Part shown: piece after piece, positions 1-6,413 of the stretch
How positions within the stretch are numbered: position 1 is the stretch's first letter
Layout of the letters: each line of letters begins with the position of its first letter
Source: Methanobacterium sp.
GTDB lineage: Archaea; Methanobacteriota; Methanobacteria; Methanobacteriales; Methanobacteriaceae
Assembly (NCBI GenBank): GCA_009712615.1
Contig: WASR01000258.1
Coordinates: forward strand, 1-8,108
Direction of reading: 5' to 3'
Length of the DNA stretch: 8,108 nucleotides
Made by a program: the position numbers and the translations under genes
Notes under the pieces: model-generated
Told to the model about the DNA's origin: nothing
What the model saw: the letters and a program-made list of their open reading frames with translations, nothing else
Database searches by the model: none

Positions 1-199
<199 letters not shown>

Positions 200-203
200 A
201 TTA

Positions 204-211
204 ATCACCTC
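204..211 (-). promoter_or_regulatory. Ribosome binding site deciding the GTG start of the histone gene
   Basis: GAGGTGAT on the minus strand matches the archaeal 16S anti-Shine-Dalgarno complement AGGAGGTGAT over eight bases and lies four bases before GTG at 199-197. It supports the GTG rather than the overlapping out-of-frame ATG as the start. Confidence 0.85.
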
Positions 212-251
212 ACTAAATATATTTGTTAATATACACTGTTGTCGTAATCCC

Positions 252-263
252 TTATATATTTAT
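252..263 (-). promoter_or_regulatory. TATA box of the histone gene
   Basis: Minus-strand ATAAATATATAA is a good archaeal TATA box. Transcription would begin about 25 bases downstream, near 228-234, giving a leader of roughly 30 bases that carries the Shine-Dalgarno site. The start itself is inferred. A second, poorer TATA-like stretch lies just upstream around 265-274. Confidence 0.7.
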
Positions 264-281
264 GGTATATTTATGAGATTT

Positions 282-370
282 ATTCAGTGATTTGTATGTT
301 TTTTGGTCATGTCATCATGATCTATTTCATTTTTGGTCAGCCAATGACAAATTATGTTGTATTCACTGAT
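282..370. repeat. Cluster of short repeats upstream of the histone promoter
   Basis: The otherwise gene-free 200-435 stretch holds several related short words. TTTTTGGTCA occurs at 300-309 and again at 330-339, exactly 30 bases apart. GTCAT is tandemly duplicated at 306-315, and its inverse ATGAC lies at 344-348. ATCATGAT (314-321) is a palindrome. ATTCAGTGAT (282-291) and ATTCACTGAT (361-370) differ at one central base and bracket the cluster. All lie upstream of the histone TATA box (252-263). They could be operator sites for a transcription factor; the sequence is AT-rich, so chance is not excluded. Confidence 0.35.
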
Positions 371-410
371 GTGGAAAAAATTGGGATATAGAAAATCTTC
401 AGATTAACTT

Positions 411-418
411 AAAAAAAA
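411..418 (-). terminator. Oligo-T terminator after thrC
   Basis: A run of eight T on the minus strand starts 18 bases after the thrC stop codon. Archaeal transcription commonly ends at such T tracts without a hairpin, and the next gene (histone) has its own promoter, which fits termination here. Confidence 0.6.
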
Positions 419-435
419 TTGTGGAGAGAAAACCT

Positions 436-1635
436 TTATTGCTTGTTAATAATCTTTGAAAGAGTTTTAACATCAGCATCAATTTCTAAAGGTTCTACAC
501 ACGCATCTATAGCAGTATTGGGGTCTTTTAACAGGTGACCTGTAACAATACAAACAACCTGTTCTCCTTTGTCCACTTCGCCACTCTCAACCATCTTTAA
601 TAGGCCTGCAATCGATGCTGCAGACGCGGGTTCTACTCCAATTCCCTCTTTTCTTGCCAGTAATTTCTGTGCACTTAATATTTCATCGTCTGTAACTGTA
701 TCTGCATAACCATTTGACTCATATATGGCCCTCAATGCCTTCTGTGCACTTACAGGTGCTCCTATTCTTATTGCTGTGGCAATTGTTTCAGGATCCTTGA
801 CAGGTTCTACTGTTTTCTTTCCTTGGCGAACTGCGTTGGTTATTGGTGCCGCCATTTCAGCCTGTATTCCCGTCATCATTGGAAGATCATCCATGAATCC
901 TGCTTCATGAAATTCTTTGATTCCCTTCCATATTGCTGAAATATTTCCAGCATTACCCACAGGTAGCACAATTCTGTCTGGAGAATTCCAGCCTAGATCG
1001 TCCACGATCTCAAATCCTATGGTTTTTTGTCCTTCTAAACGGTAGGGGTTAACTGAATTTAAAAGGTAAAGCTGTCCTTCCAATGCTAATGATGTGACTG
1101 TTTCAAGTGCTTCATCGAAGTTGCCCCTGATTGAGATGACTTCAGCACCATGAAACATTGCCTGTGCTAGCTTTCCAAGTGCAACTTTACCTGCAGGTAA
1201 TAGCACAATACATCTTTTACCAGCTCTGGCTGCATAGGCTGCAAGTGAAGCAGATGTGTTTCCAGTTGAAGCACATCCAACGGTGTTAACTCCAAGTTCA
1301 ACGGCCTTTGTCATACCCACACTCATTCCCCTGTCTTTAAAACTTCCAGTGGGGTTTGAACCTTCTACTTTAACATATAAATCTATTCCAAGTTCAGATC
1401 CTAGTTTATCACATTTGCAAAAAGGGGTGCCTCCCTCTTCCAAGCTGACAATTTTTGTTTCATCAACAGGTAAAAATTCTTTGTACTTCCACATTGTTGA
1501 TTTTCTGCAGCTGAAAATGTCTTTAGAAATATCTGGCCGACTGGAAACCACTTCAAGTGTGGAATCACATTTTTTACAGGTGTAAATTATTTCATCGATT
1601 TCGTATTCTTCTCCACACGATATACACTTCATCAT
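436..1635 (-). CDS. thrC: Threonine synthase (PLP-dependent, zinc-ribbon N-terminus)
   Basis: Converts O-phospho-L-homoserine and water to L-threonine and phosphate, the last step of threonine synthesis, in the cytoplasm. The 399 residues are a full-length fold-type II PLP enzyme. The N-terminus has two CxxC pairs (C4/C7 and C20/C23) forming a zinc-ribbon-like module seen in many archaeal threonine synthases. The PLP lysine is K100 in NPTGSFKDRGMS. The substrate-carboxylate loop is STGNTSAS (123-130), and the PLP-phosphate glycine loop is PVGNAGN (225-231). The C-terminal TGHLLKDP (365-372) is typical of ThrC rather than threonine dehydratase or cysteate synthase, although these paralogues are close relatives. 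The gene starts with two consecutive ATGs (1635 and 1632); only a weak GTGAT precedes them. It is the last gene after trpS and the DUF95 gene, 103 bases downstream of the latter, so it may be cotranscribed or use a weak promoter of its own. A T8 tract follows the stop. Confidence 0.95.
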   Translation of the reverse strand: MMKCISCGEEYEIDEIIYTCKKCDSTLEVVSSRPDISKDIFSCRKSTMWKYKEFLPVDETKIVSLEEGGTPFCKCDKLGSELGIDLYVKVEGSNPTGSFKDRGMSVGMTKAVELGVNTVGCASTGNTSASLAAYAARAGKRCIVLLPAGKVALGKLAQAMFHGAEVISIRGNFDEALETVTSLALEGQLYLLNSVNPYRLEGQKTIGFEIVDDLGWNSPDRIVLPVGNAGNISAIWKGIKEFHEAGFMDDLPMMTGIQAEMAAPITNAVRQGKKTVEPVKDPETIATAIRIGAPVSAQKALRAIYESNGYADTVTDDEILSAQKLLARKEGIGVEPASAASIAGLLKMVESGEVDKGEQVVCIVTGHLLKDPNTAIDACVEPLEIDADVKTLSKIINKQ

Positions 1636-1681
1636 TCTATCACTTGTTATTTTTTTTAAATTTACAGTATTATTTTTTGAA

Positions 1682-1731
1682 TAAAAAGTTTTGAACTGCC
1701 TTTAATTACATATTTATGGAACGAACAGTTC
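1682..1731 (-). other. Gap between the DUF95 gene and thrC: inverted repeat and T5 tract, possible weak terminator or promoter
   Basis: In the 103-base gap, minus-strand GAACTG (1731-1726) can pair with CAGTTC (1698-1693), leaving a loop of about 27 bases, and is followed by TTTTT at 1686-1682. The left arm is also part of a local palindrome GAACAGTTC (1723-1731). The arrangement could be a weak terminator for the upstream genes. Alternatively the AACTTTTTATTCAA stretch (1677-1690) may be a poor TATA box for thrC, since it lies at a suitable distance from its start. Neither reading is strong. Confidence 0.25.
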
Positions 1732-1738
1732 TTAATAT

Positions 1739-2398
1739 TTAGAGTACAGATCTAATGTAGTTTCCCCATGCAAGGGTTATATTAGCTTCTATGATTGCGG
1801 CAATAAATAAGAACACCACAGCGATAAATAAAAGTTTTAAAGATTCCCAAAATTCATCAACATGCATATCTAAAATGTACTTGAACTGGGTTTTCTTTGA
1901 AATATCTGTCCTCATATGTAATAAATCCTTGAAAATATTCAGAACACAGCTTCCAAGTCTGAAACCTGCTGCTCCTGCAATTATAATTCCCAAAAGTTCA
2001 GGAATTCCATGTGGTAGTGTGTACACAATATAATCACTCAGTGGGAACTGTGTACCGGCATAACCAATGAAAAGTCCGTTGAATATAAGATATCCTGCAG
2101 ATATGATTCCTATGAATGCTCCTCCAATGTAAATTAGTAGGGCTACATCCAGATTGTTAAAGAATATTGAGAAAGTGTTCAGCTGTATCTGTCCATTTAC
2201 AATTTTGTTCTGGAATGCTCCAAAAACTTCTCCAAGTACAGGGCTTAAAAATCCTGCAAATGCATAACCTATAAATATAGATCCAAGGAGAATAACAGCT
2301 GAAAGCATTATGTATGTTTCGTTTCGCTTGTAAAGCCCACCAAAAAATCCATCGTATCGCTCTTTTTTCAAACTTTTCACACCCTTCAAATTGGACAT
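1739..2398 (-). CDS. SpoIIM/DUF95 family integral membrane protein, function unknown
   Basis: A 219-residue polytopic membrane protein of the stage II sporulation protein M-like (DUF95) family. The basic, soluble N-terminus (about 1-28, KSLKKERYDGFFGGLYKRNE) is followed by a hydrophobic segment at 29-51, then about 84-106, a shorter one at 107-116, one at 128-149 and one at 188-208. The family signature is PHGIPELLGIIIAGAAGFRLG-like at 129-149, and the EAN motif in the last segment (204-206) is also typical. In Bacillus, SpoIIM acts in engulfment during sporulation. Archaea do not sporulate, so the archaeal role is unknown and the sporulation name should not be transferred. The gene lies 47 bases after trpS and is probably cotranscribed with it. 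The ATG at 2398 has no strong ribosome binding site; a GTGAT lies 12 bases upstream, and a small palindrome GAGATCTC (2402-2409) sits between. Family call is solid, function is not. Confidence 0.85.
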   Translation of the reverse strand: MSNLKGVKSLKKERYDGFFGGLYKRNETYIMLSAVILLGSIFIGYAFAGFLSPVLGEVFGAFQNKIVNGQIQLNTFSIFFNNLDVALLIYIGGAFIGIISAGYLIFNGLFIGYAGTQFPLSDYIVYTLPHGIPELLGIIIAGAAGFRLGSCVLNIFKDLLHMRTDISKKTQFKYILDMHVDEFWESLKLLFIAVVFLFIAAIIEANITLAWGNYIRSVL

Positions 2399-2445
2399 TC
2401 AGAGATCTCGATCACATCTTTAGGTTATTATTTTCAATTCTATTA

Positions 2446-3543
2446 TTAGTAATTACTCAATATCTTTCGGGCTTCTCCCTCTGCAACACTCCTTCGCTTG
2501 GATAGATCTTCGAAGAAAATTCTTATCATGGCACCTGCCTTGGCTTTACATTCTCCACACATCATCGTCCCATTTTTACAGTCATGAAACATTTCCGAAA
2601 GCTCGTTATCAGACTCCACCAAGTGGTAGAGAAGCATTTCATAAACAACGCAATCTTCAGGAACGCCTCCCAACCTCTTTTGTTCGTCCAAACTTTCTCT
2701 TCCACCAGTTTTAGCAGTTTTAATCTTCTTTTCTGCAACTTCAGGTTTGTCACTCAAGAATATGGCCGTTTTTGGCTTACTGCTGGACATTTTATCTCCT
2801 GTTAATCCTGTGATGAATCTGTGGTAAGTTGAAGATGGCGCTATAAAATTGAACTTGTTCTTCAAACGATCTGCTATGTCCCGGGTCAATCTAATGTGAG
2901 GGTCCTGATCTGGCCCAACAGGCACCACTGTTGGCTTAGGCCCTCCAAATTCTTCTAACTGAGGATGTAATATATCAGCAACTTGTACCAGAGGAACATA
3001 GAGATGTGATATGTTTGTTGAACCCGAAAATCCATAGATAGATTTCATCTCATTTAGATTCACCCTTCTACCAGTTAGATATGCTAAATTTTGGACAGTT
3101 TTGTTCTCTGATTGTAGATAGCAGTGTATATTTTTCTTTTTAAAGTCCAGGCCCAGTGCAATATAATTGGTTAAGTATTCTACAATTGCAAGTTCCCTTG
3201 AATCTTCAAATTCAATATCTCTAGCTGAATATGATTCCATATCTGCAATTGGTATGAATATATCTGCTCCATGTTTTTGGTACCAGACTAACTGATCTAC
3301 AATCATTTTGTGGCCAATGTGCATTTTTCCACTGGGCATCATACCTGATACAACTGCAAATTCGGATTTTTCTCGCATTGCCTTAACAATCCTGCCATAA
3401 TCCCTTTGACCGAATATTATTCCCCTCTTCATGAGGACTGGTGGATCATCCACTTCAGGTAAAAGGTCTGCAAATGGCTTAATTCCGAACTGTTCAATGA
3501 GATTTTCGTAGTCTAAAACAGCTGAACTCCATGGGTCTATCAC
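2446..3543 (-). CDS. trpS: Tryptophanyl-tRNA synthetase, archaeal type
   Basis: Charges tRNA-Trp with tryptophan using ATP; cytoplasmic class Ic synthetase. The 365 residues are full length for the archaeal form. The N-terminal DPWSS...[11 protein letters not shown] segment (3-21) is characteristic of archaeal/eukaryotic-like TrpRS. The ATP-binding HIGH motif is intact at 75-78 (PSGKMHIGH), and the KMSSS loop at 251-255 (GDKMSSSKP). The [17 protein letters not shown] block (206-222) marks the active site. The C-terminal part contains C298, C322, C329 and C332, spaced C-x23-C-x6-C-x2-C, very close to the iron-sulfur motif described for Thermotoga maritima TrpRS. The start is GTG at 3543, fixed by AGGTGAT three bases upstream, and a good TATA box lies at 3581-3593. 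It is the first gene of a unit with the DUF95 membrane protein and perhaps thrC. Confidence 0.97.
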   Translation of the reverse strand: MIDPWSSAVLDYENLIEQFGIKPFADLLPEVDDPPVLMKRGIIFGQRDYGRIVKAMREKSEFAVVSGMMPSGKMHIGHKMIVDQLVWYQKHGADIFIPIADMESYSARDIEFEDSRELAIVEYLTNYIALGLDFKKKNIHCYLQSENKTVQNLAYLTGRRVNLNEMKSIYGFSGSTNISHLYVPLVQVADILHPQLEEFGGPKPTVVPVGPDQDPHIRLTRDIADRLKNKFNFIAPSSTYHRFITGLTGDKMSSSKPKTAIFLSDKPEVAEKKIKTAKTGGRESLDEQKRLGGVPEDCVVYEMLLYHLVESDNELSEMFHDCKNGTMMCGECKAKAGAMIRIFFEDLSKRRSVAEGEARKILSNY

Positions 3544-3546
3544 TAA

Positions 3547-3553
3547 ATCACCT
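3547..3553 (-). promoter_or_regulatory. Ribosome binding site deciding the GTG start of trpS
   Basis: Minus-strand AGGTGAT lies three bases before the GTG start (3543-3541). It is the same type of site, at the same spacing, as that of the histone gene, which also begins with GTG. Confidence 0.8.
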
Positions 3554-3580
3554 TAAATTTACTAGTAAAAAATTTAATTT

Positions 3581-3593
3581 TTTTATATATTTA
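3581..3593 (-). promoter_or_regulatory. trpS: TATA box of trpS
   Basis: Minus-strand TAAATATATAAAA is a strong archaeal TATA box in the 68-base gap between endA and trpS. A start about 25 bases downstream (near 3556-3562) would leave a leader of only about 15-20 bases, just enough for the ribosome binding site. A T6 run at 3567-3572 lies between box and predicted start and might also help end the endA transcript. Confidence 0.7.
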
Positions 3594-3611
3594 CCATGCC
3601 TTAAAATACAA

Positions 3612-4124
3612 TTAAACAATTCCAGGCCTGGTCCATTCAACATTGTAGTAAGTTATATCGTTTTCATCATCCACCACAGCAAACAACAATTTTTTGTTCA
3701 CACCATGTGCAACCCTCACATAACTGGAAAGATCAGACATCATGAATTCACTGTTTTCGCTCGCCACTTTAACAAGGTAGTTTGAATGGCCATCCCCTGG
3801 AGATTTTCCACGATCGTACAATCTGAATTCAGATCCATATTTGAATCCAGTTTTCACTATGTAACCCCTGTTACGCAAGTCCCTGTACACTATGTAATTT
3901 GAAAATGCACTGGTTTTCCTTATGAATCCGAACATCTCGTCGATGGAAATTTCTTCACCATCATCTTCAACCTCTAATTTTCCCTTTTCCATTAGATAAA
4001 GAGCTTCTACAAATGAAAGTTGAAGTCCATCCTCTGATGAATTTCCAAAATGGCTTTTTTCGTGGATCTTTGCGGTATTTCCGTTTTTAACTATTACGAT
4101 GTCACCAGATAATTCTGCATTCAT
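3612..4124 (-). CDS. endA: tRNA-splicing endonuclease, homotetrameric archaeal type
   Basis: Cuts introns from precursor tRNAs at the bulge-helix-bulge motif, leaving 2',3'-cyclic phosphate and 5'-hydroxyl ends. At about 170 residues it is the short single-domain form that works as a homotetramer. The C-terminal nuclease domain reads YRDLRNRGYIVKTGFKYGSE then FRLYDRG, GHSNYLVKV and RVAHGVNKKLLFAVVD. The catalytic triad is Y103, H113 and K144 (counted from the start chosen here); their spacing of 10 and 31 residues equals that of Y115, H125 and K156 in the Methanocaldococcus jannaschii enzyme. I chose the ATG at 4124, which overlaps the hxlB stop in an ATGA arrangement typical of translational coupling. 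A GTG at 4133 would add only three residues. It ends the npdG-hxlB-endA unit. A TATA-like sequence inside the end of hxlB (4147-4156) could also give a leaderless endA transcript. Confidence 0.95.
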   Translation of the reverse strand: MNAELSGDIVIVKNGNTAKIHEKSHFGNSSEDGLQLSFVEALYLMEKGKLEVEDDGEEISIDEMFGFIRKTSAFSNYIVYRDLRNRGYIVKTGFKYGSEFRLYDRGKSPGDGHSNYLVKVASENSEFMMSDLSSYVRVAHGVNKKLLFAVVDDENDITYYNVEWTRPGIV

Positions 4125-4756
4125 ATATACCACACTTGATTTTGAATATTTATAATATTAATTTCATGAAAGTATTCTATGGTAGCATGTCTCCTTTTGA
4201 GATCGTCTTCTTTTTTACCTAAACGTGCCATAAATTCAGCTATGAGTCCATCTAAAAACAGATGTGTTGTGTCTTCAAACAGGGTTCCCATTGGTGTCAG
4301 ATCATCATATTCTCCTTTGAGAACTGCTGAAGTGTAATGTTTCCACGGTGCCTTAGTTTTACTTTCAATTTTCACACAAACATCAAGATAGTTTCCAAGG
4401 GTGGAAGAGGGATTGGCTGTTATACCTATCACAGATGCTTCTGACTCAGCAGCAGTTCCAGCTGCGAGAGTAACAGTTCTAGTTTCACCAGAACCTGATA
4501 TGGCTATTAAACAATCATTTTTATTGATAGCAGGGGTTGTTACATCTCCAACTACATATACAACAAATCCTAAATGCATCAATCTCATTGCAAATGCTTT
4601 ACCAATTAATTCTGATCTGCCACTGCCCACTATGAACACAGATTTAGCATTCTGGATGGTGTTGATCATCTTGTCAACCTGGACTCCATCAATCTTATCT
4701 ATGACTGTTAGGGCATGGTTTGTTATGTTTTCCACAGTTTTTTTAATATGTTCCAT
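4121..4756 (-). CDS. hxlB: 6-phospho-3-hexuloisomerase (PHI), SIS-domain protein
   Basis: Interconverts D-arabino-3-hexulose 6-phosphate and fructose 6-phosphate. In methanogens that lack the oxidative pentose phosphate route it is thought to work with hexulose-6-phosphate synthase in reverse to make ribulose 5-phosphate. The SIS sugar-phosphate domain shows VGSGRSELIGKAFAMRLMHLGF (43-64) and AISGSGET (85-92), followed by TPMGTLFEDTTH (154-165) with the glutamate E161 expected in the active site, and RRHATIE (188-194), where the family usually ends. A 17-residue tail rich in I and N (195-211) follows and is unusual. No hexulose-6-phosphate synthase gene is in view. The ATG at 4756 has AAGGT six bases upstream. 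It lies 49 bases after npdG and overlaps endA by four bases, so it is likely within an operon. SIS paralogues exist, but the motif set is that of PHI. Confidence 0.92.
   Translation of the reverse strand: MEHIKKTVENITNHALTVIDKIDGVQVDKMINTIQNAKSVFIVGSGRSELIGKAFAMRLMHLGFVVYVVGDVTTPAINKNDCLIAISGSGETRTVTLAAGTAAESEASVIGITANPSSTLGNYLDVCVKIESKTKAPWKHYTSAVLKGEYDDLTPMGTLFEDTTHLFLDGLIAEFMARLGKKEDDLKRRHATIEYFHEINIINIQNQVWYI
4147..4156 (-). promoter_or_regulatory. TATA-like element inside the hxlB tail, possible internal promoter for endA
   Basis: Minus-strand ATTATAAATA is centred about 26 bases before the endA ATG (4124), the distance from an archaeal TATA box to its transcription start. If active it would give a leaderless endA mRNA. 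The local AT-richness makes a chance match quite possible. Confidence 0.3.
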
Positions 4757-4805
4757 TCATAGACCTTCAATCGTTTGTATTATATGCTGGTTAATTTTTC
4801 TTTAT

Positions 4806-5474
4806 CTAAAGATTGCTTATTCTTATTCCAGCGTTTTTAATTTTGTTTCGAATATTTAAATTAATGAGTAGTGGAGTCAGCTTCTCTACGATCCTGGCAT
4901 TTTCAAGTGCTCCACATTCGATGGATTTAACACCGGAAATTTTCTCGGCAAGTTCCATAACAATCAAATTTGCTTCATGGTCATCGCCTGAAACAAGACA
5001 GTCACATTCAACATCTTCATCAACACTTGTTAAACTAGATGCACTGATATTACAAAATGCAGAAACTACAACAGCCTTATCACCAAGGAATTCAGCCGAT
5101 CTTTCCGCTGCAGATCCCTCCCAGAGGTCTACATACCTTGTTGGTTTACCACCTAAACATCCTTCAAGTGGTGATGTTGCATCAACAAATATTTCACCAT
5201 TTAAATTGTCCTTTATGGATTTCAATGTTACCATTTGTGCTTGAAGTGGAACAGTTAAAATAATGATATCTCCGTTTGAAGCCGCATCCTGGTTGGTCAT
5301 GGCTGTTAGATTTGGAAGATCTGCACCACCTAAGATGTCCTTCATAAGATCCGCGGCTGTTTCGGCCTTTTTAATATCTCTTGATCCCACTATCACATCT
5401 TCCCCTGCCTTCACAAATCTCAATGCAAGTCCCAGTCCTTGATCTCCTGTACCGCCAATTATAGCTATTTTCAA
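4806..5474 (-). CDS. npdG: Coenzyme F420H2:NADP oxidoreductase
   Basis: Transfers hydride between F420H2 and NADP, in methanogens mainly to supply NADPH for biosynthesis; soluble, cytoplasmic. The N-terminal Rossmann fold shows AIIGGTGDQGLGLALR with T9, and SRD with S31 and R32 (counted from the TTG start), the residues recalled as binding the NADP 2'-phosphate in the Archaeoglobus enzyme. The DATSPL block (about 108-113) and the C-terminal ENARIVEKLTPLLINLN segment are family signatures. Length is 222 residues, normal for the family. I chose TTG at 5474 because the family begins M-K-I-A-I-I-G-G-T-G and AAGGGG (5484-5489) lies nine bases before it. The ATG at 5492 would add six residues (MKGLFN), has no ribosome binding site, and the AAGGGG would then lie inside the gene. 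A TATA box at 5551-5560 makes this the first gene of the npdG-hxlB-endA unit. Confidence 0.93.
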   Translation of the reverse strand: MKIAIIGGTGDQGLGLALRFVKAGEDVIVGSRDIKKAETAADLMKDILGGADLPNLTAMTNQDAASNGDIIILTVPLQAQMVTLKSIKDNLNGEIFVDATSPLEGCLGGKPTRYVDLWEGSAAERSAEFLGDKAVVVSAFCNISASSLTSVDEDVECDCLVSGDDHEANLIVMELAEKISGVKSIECGALENARIVEKLTPLLINLNIRNKIKNAGIRISNL

Positions 5475-5483
5475 ATTAAACAA

Positions 5484-5489
5484 CCCCTT
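5484..5489 (-). promoter_or_regulatory. npdG: Ribosome binding site suggesting a TTG start for npdG
   Basis: Minus-strand AAGGGG lies directly after the upstream ATG (5492-5490) and nine bases before the in-frame TTG (5474-5472). It can serve only the TTG, which is also where homologues are expected to start. Confidence 0.5.
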
Positions 5490-5550
5490 CATAAATTTTT
5501 ATTCTATTAACATCCTTATTTCATCTGATAACATGGTATATTTTCAACAA

Positions 5551-5560
5551 TATATAAAAA
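5551..5560 (-). promoter_or_regulatory. TATA box of the npdG-hxlB-endA unit
   Basis: Minus-strand TTTTTATATA is a clear archaeal TATA box in the 156-base gap upstream of npdG. A transcription start near 5525-5530 is predicted, giving a leader of about 50 bases to the TTG start. The T6 run (5556-5561) that forms part of the box may also end transcription of the upstream gene pair. Confidence 0.65.
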
Positions 5561-5618
5561 ATAGGATTTGATTTCGTGGATAGGATACAAAATTAATGGA
5601 TCCTAAAATGAAGATCCT
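5561..5618. repeat. AGGAT/ATCCT repeats between the endonuclease IV-like gene and npdG
   Basis: ATAGGAT occurs at 5561-5567 and 5580-5586, and its inverse ATCCT at 5600-5604 and 5614-5618. TAGGAT (5581-5586) and ATCCTA (5600-5605) can form a six-base-pair stem with a 13-base loop. On the minus strand this stem follows the upstream gene's stop and is followed by the T6 run at 5556-5561, so it could act in termination. Its position just upstream of the npdG TATA box also suits an operator. The sequence alone does not separate the two. Confidence 0.35.
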
Positions 5619-5630
5619 CATAGCATGTTG

Positions 5631-6386
5631 TTACAGCTTCAACTCATTTTTGATATAATCCAAACTTTCTGTGACTGCAACGGGATCCTTCACTTCAACA
5701 ACTAATATACCATCATAATGCATAGATTTTAACTCTTTAAATAAGGATTCAAAGTCTATGTCTGCACTTCCGATTGCATTGTGGCTGTCGTAGCTTCCAT
5801 CGTTGTCTGATAGATGGATATGTTTAATTCTTGGTGAACTCAACATTTCCTCCACAGAAAAGTTCATGTTGTATGCATGCCCAACATCTAAAGTTATATG
5901 GGAATCTAACTCCTCTGCTACATTGTGGACTTCGTTTAGATCCTTTAAAAGAAGCTCATCAAAATCTGGCATATTTTCGATACACATCATGATCCCACTA
6001 TCATCTGCATAGTTTGAACATTCCCTCAATGATTCCAAACTATGCTCCTTGATCCTTTCAATGAATTTTTTTCCAAGGATTGGAACCTGGCCTGGATGTA
6101 CCACAACAAGCTCACTTCCAATTGATACTGCAGTATCTATTGAATTTTTGATCTGTGACACAGATGATGTTCTCATATTATCGTTGTAGCTTGCTATGTT
6201 AACATCTGACAAAGGTGAATGAATGCTGATCTTGATGTTGTAAGATTCTACAACATCGCTGTCAATATTGTTGTATGGATATTCATTCATTATTTCGCAG
6301 TATTCCACATTCCTCTCTTCTAAACATGTTAACACAGATTCCATGGGTGCAGGGGAAAGTGCCAATGTAGATACTCCTAGTTTCAT
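5631..6386 (-). CDS. Endonuclease IV-like TIM-barrel protein (AP_endonuc_2 / xylose isomerase-like family)
   Basis: A 251-residue TIM-barrel protein of the superfamily that holds endonuclease IV and sugar isomerases/epimerases; substrate unknown. Counted from the ATG at 6386, candidate metal ligands appear in barrel order: H56 (SIHSPL), H97 (VVVHPGQ), E137 (CIENMP), D167 and H170 (LDVGHAYN), H191 (HIHLSDND), D200 and H202 (DSHNAIGSADIDF), and E231 (LVVEVK). These correspond, with similar spacing, to the nine zinc ligands of E. coli Nfo. The set, including the D-x-H pair, favours a metal-dependent phosphodiesterase or AP endonuclease over a simple isomerase, but this is inference. An ATG at 6395 adds three residues; AAGGAG (6398-6403) lies 2 bases from that start and 11 from the ATG at 6386, and the family's M-K-x-G-V-S-T start favours the latter. 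It follows the PIN-ATPase-KH gene by 27 bases, with no promoter between, so the two are probably one operon. Confidence 0.8.
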   Translation of the reverse strand: MKLGVSTLALSPAPMESVLTCLEERNVEYCEIMNEYPYNNIDSDVVESYNIKISIHSPLSDVNIASYNDNMRTSSVSQIKNSIDTAVSIGSELVVVHPGQVPILGKKFIERIKEHSLESLRECSNYADDSGIMMCIENMPDFDELLLKDLNEVHNVAEELDSHITLDVGHAYNMNFSVEEMLSSPRIKHIHLSDNDGSYDSHNAIGSADIDFESLFKELKSMHYDGILVVEVKDPVAVTESLDYIKNELKL

Positions 6387-6413
6387 GTCAATCATTGCTC
6401 CTTGGATACAGTT

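Noticed and set aside
1256..1585. 109-codon open frame on the plus strand
   Set aside because: Entirely antisense to thrC, whose motifs are unmistakable; no independent coding signal.
4131..4133. GTG as start of endA
   Set aside because: It adds only three residues; the ATG at 4124 forms the classical ATGA overlap with hxlB. Not excluded, but less likely.
4401..4859. 152-codon open frame on the plus strand
   Set aside because: It lies opposite hxlB and the npdG end, has no family resemblance or ribosome binding site, and is explained as a shadow of the coding strand.
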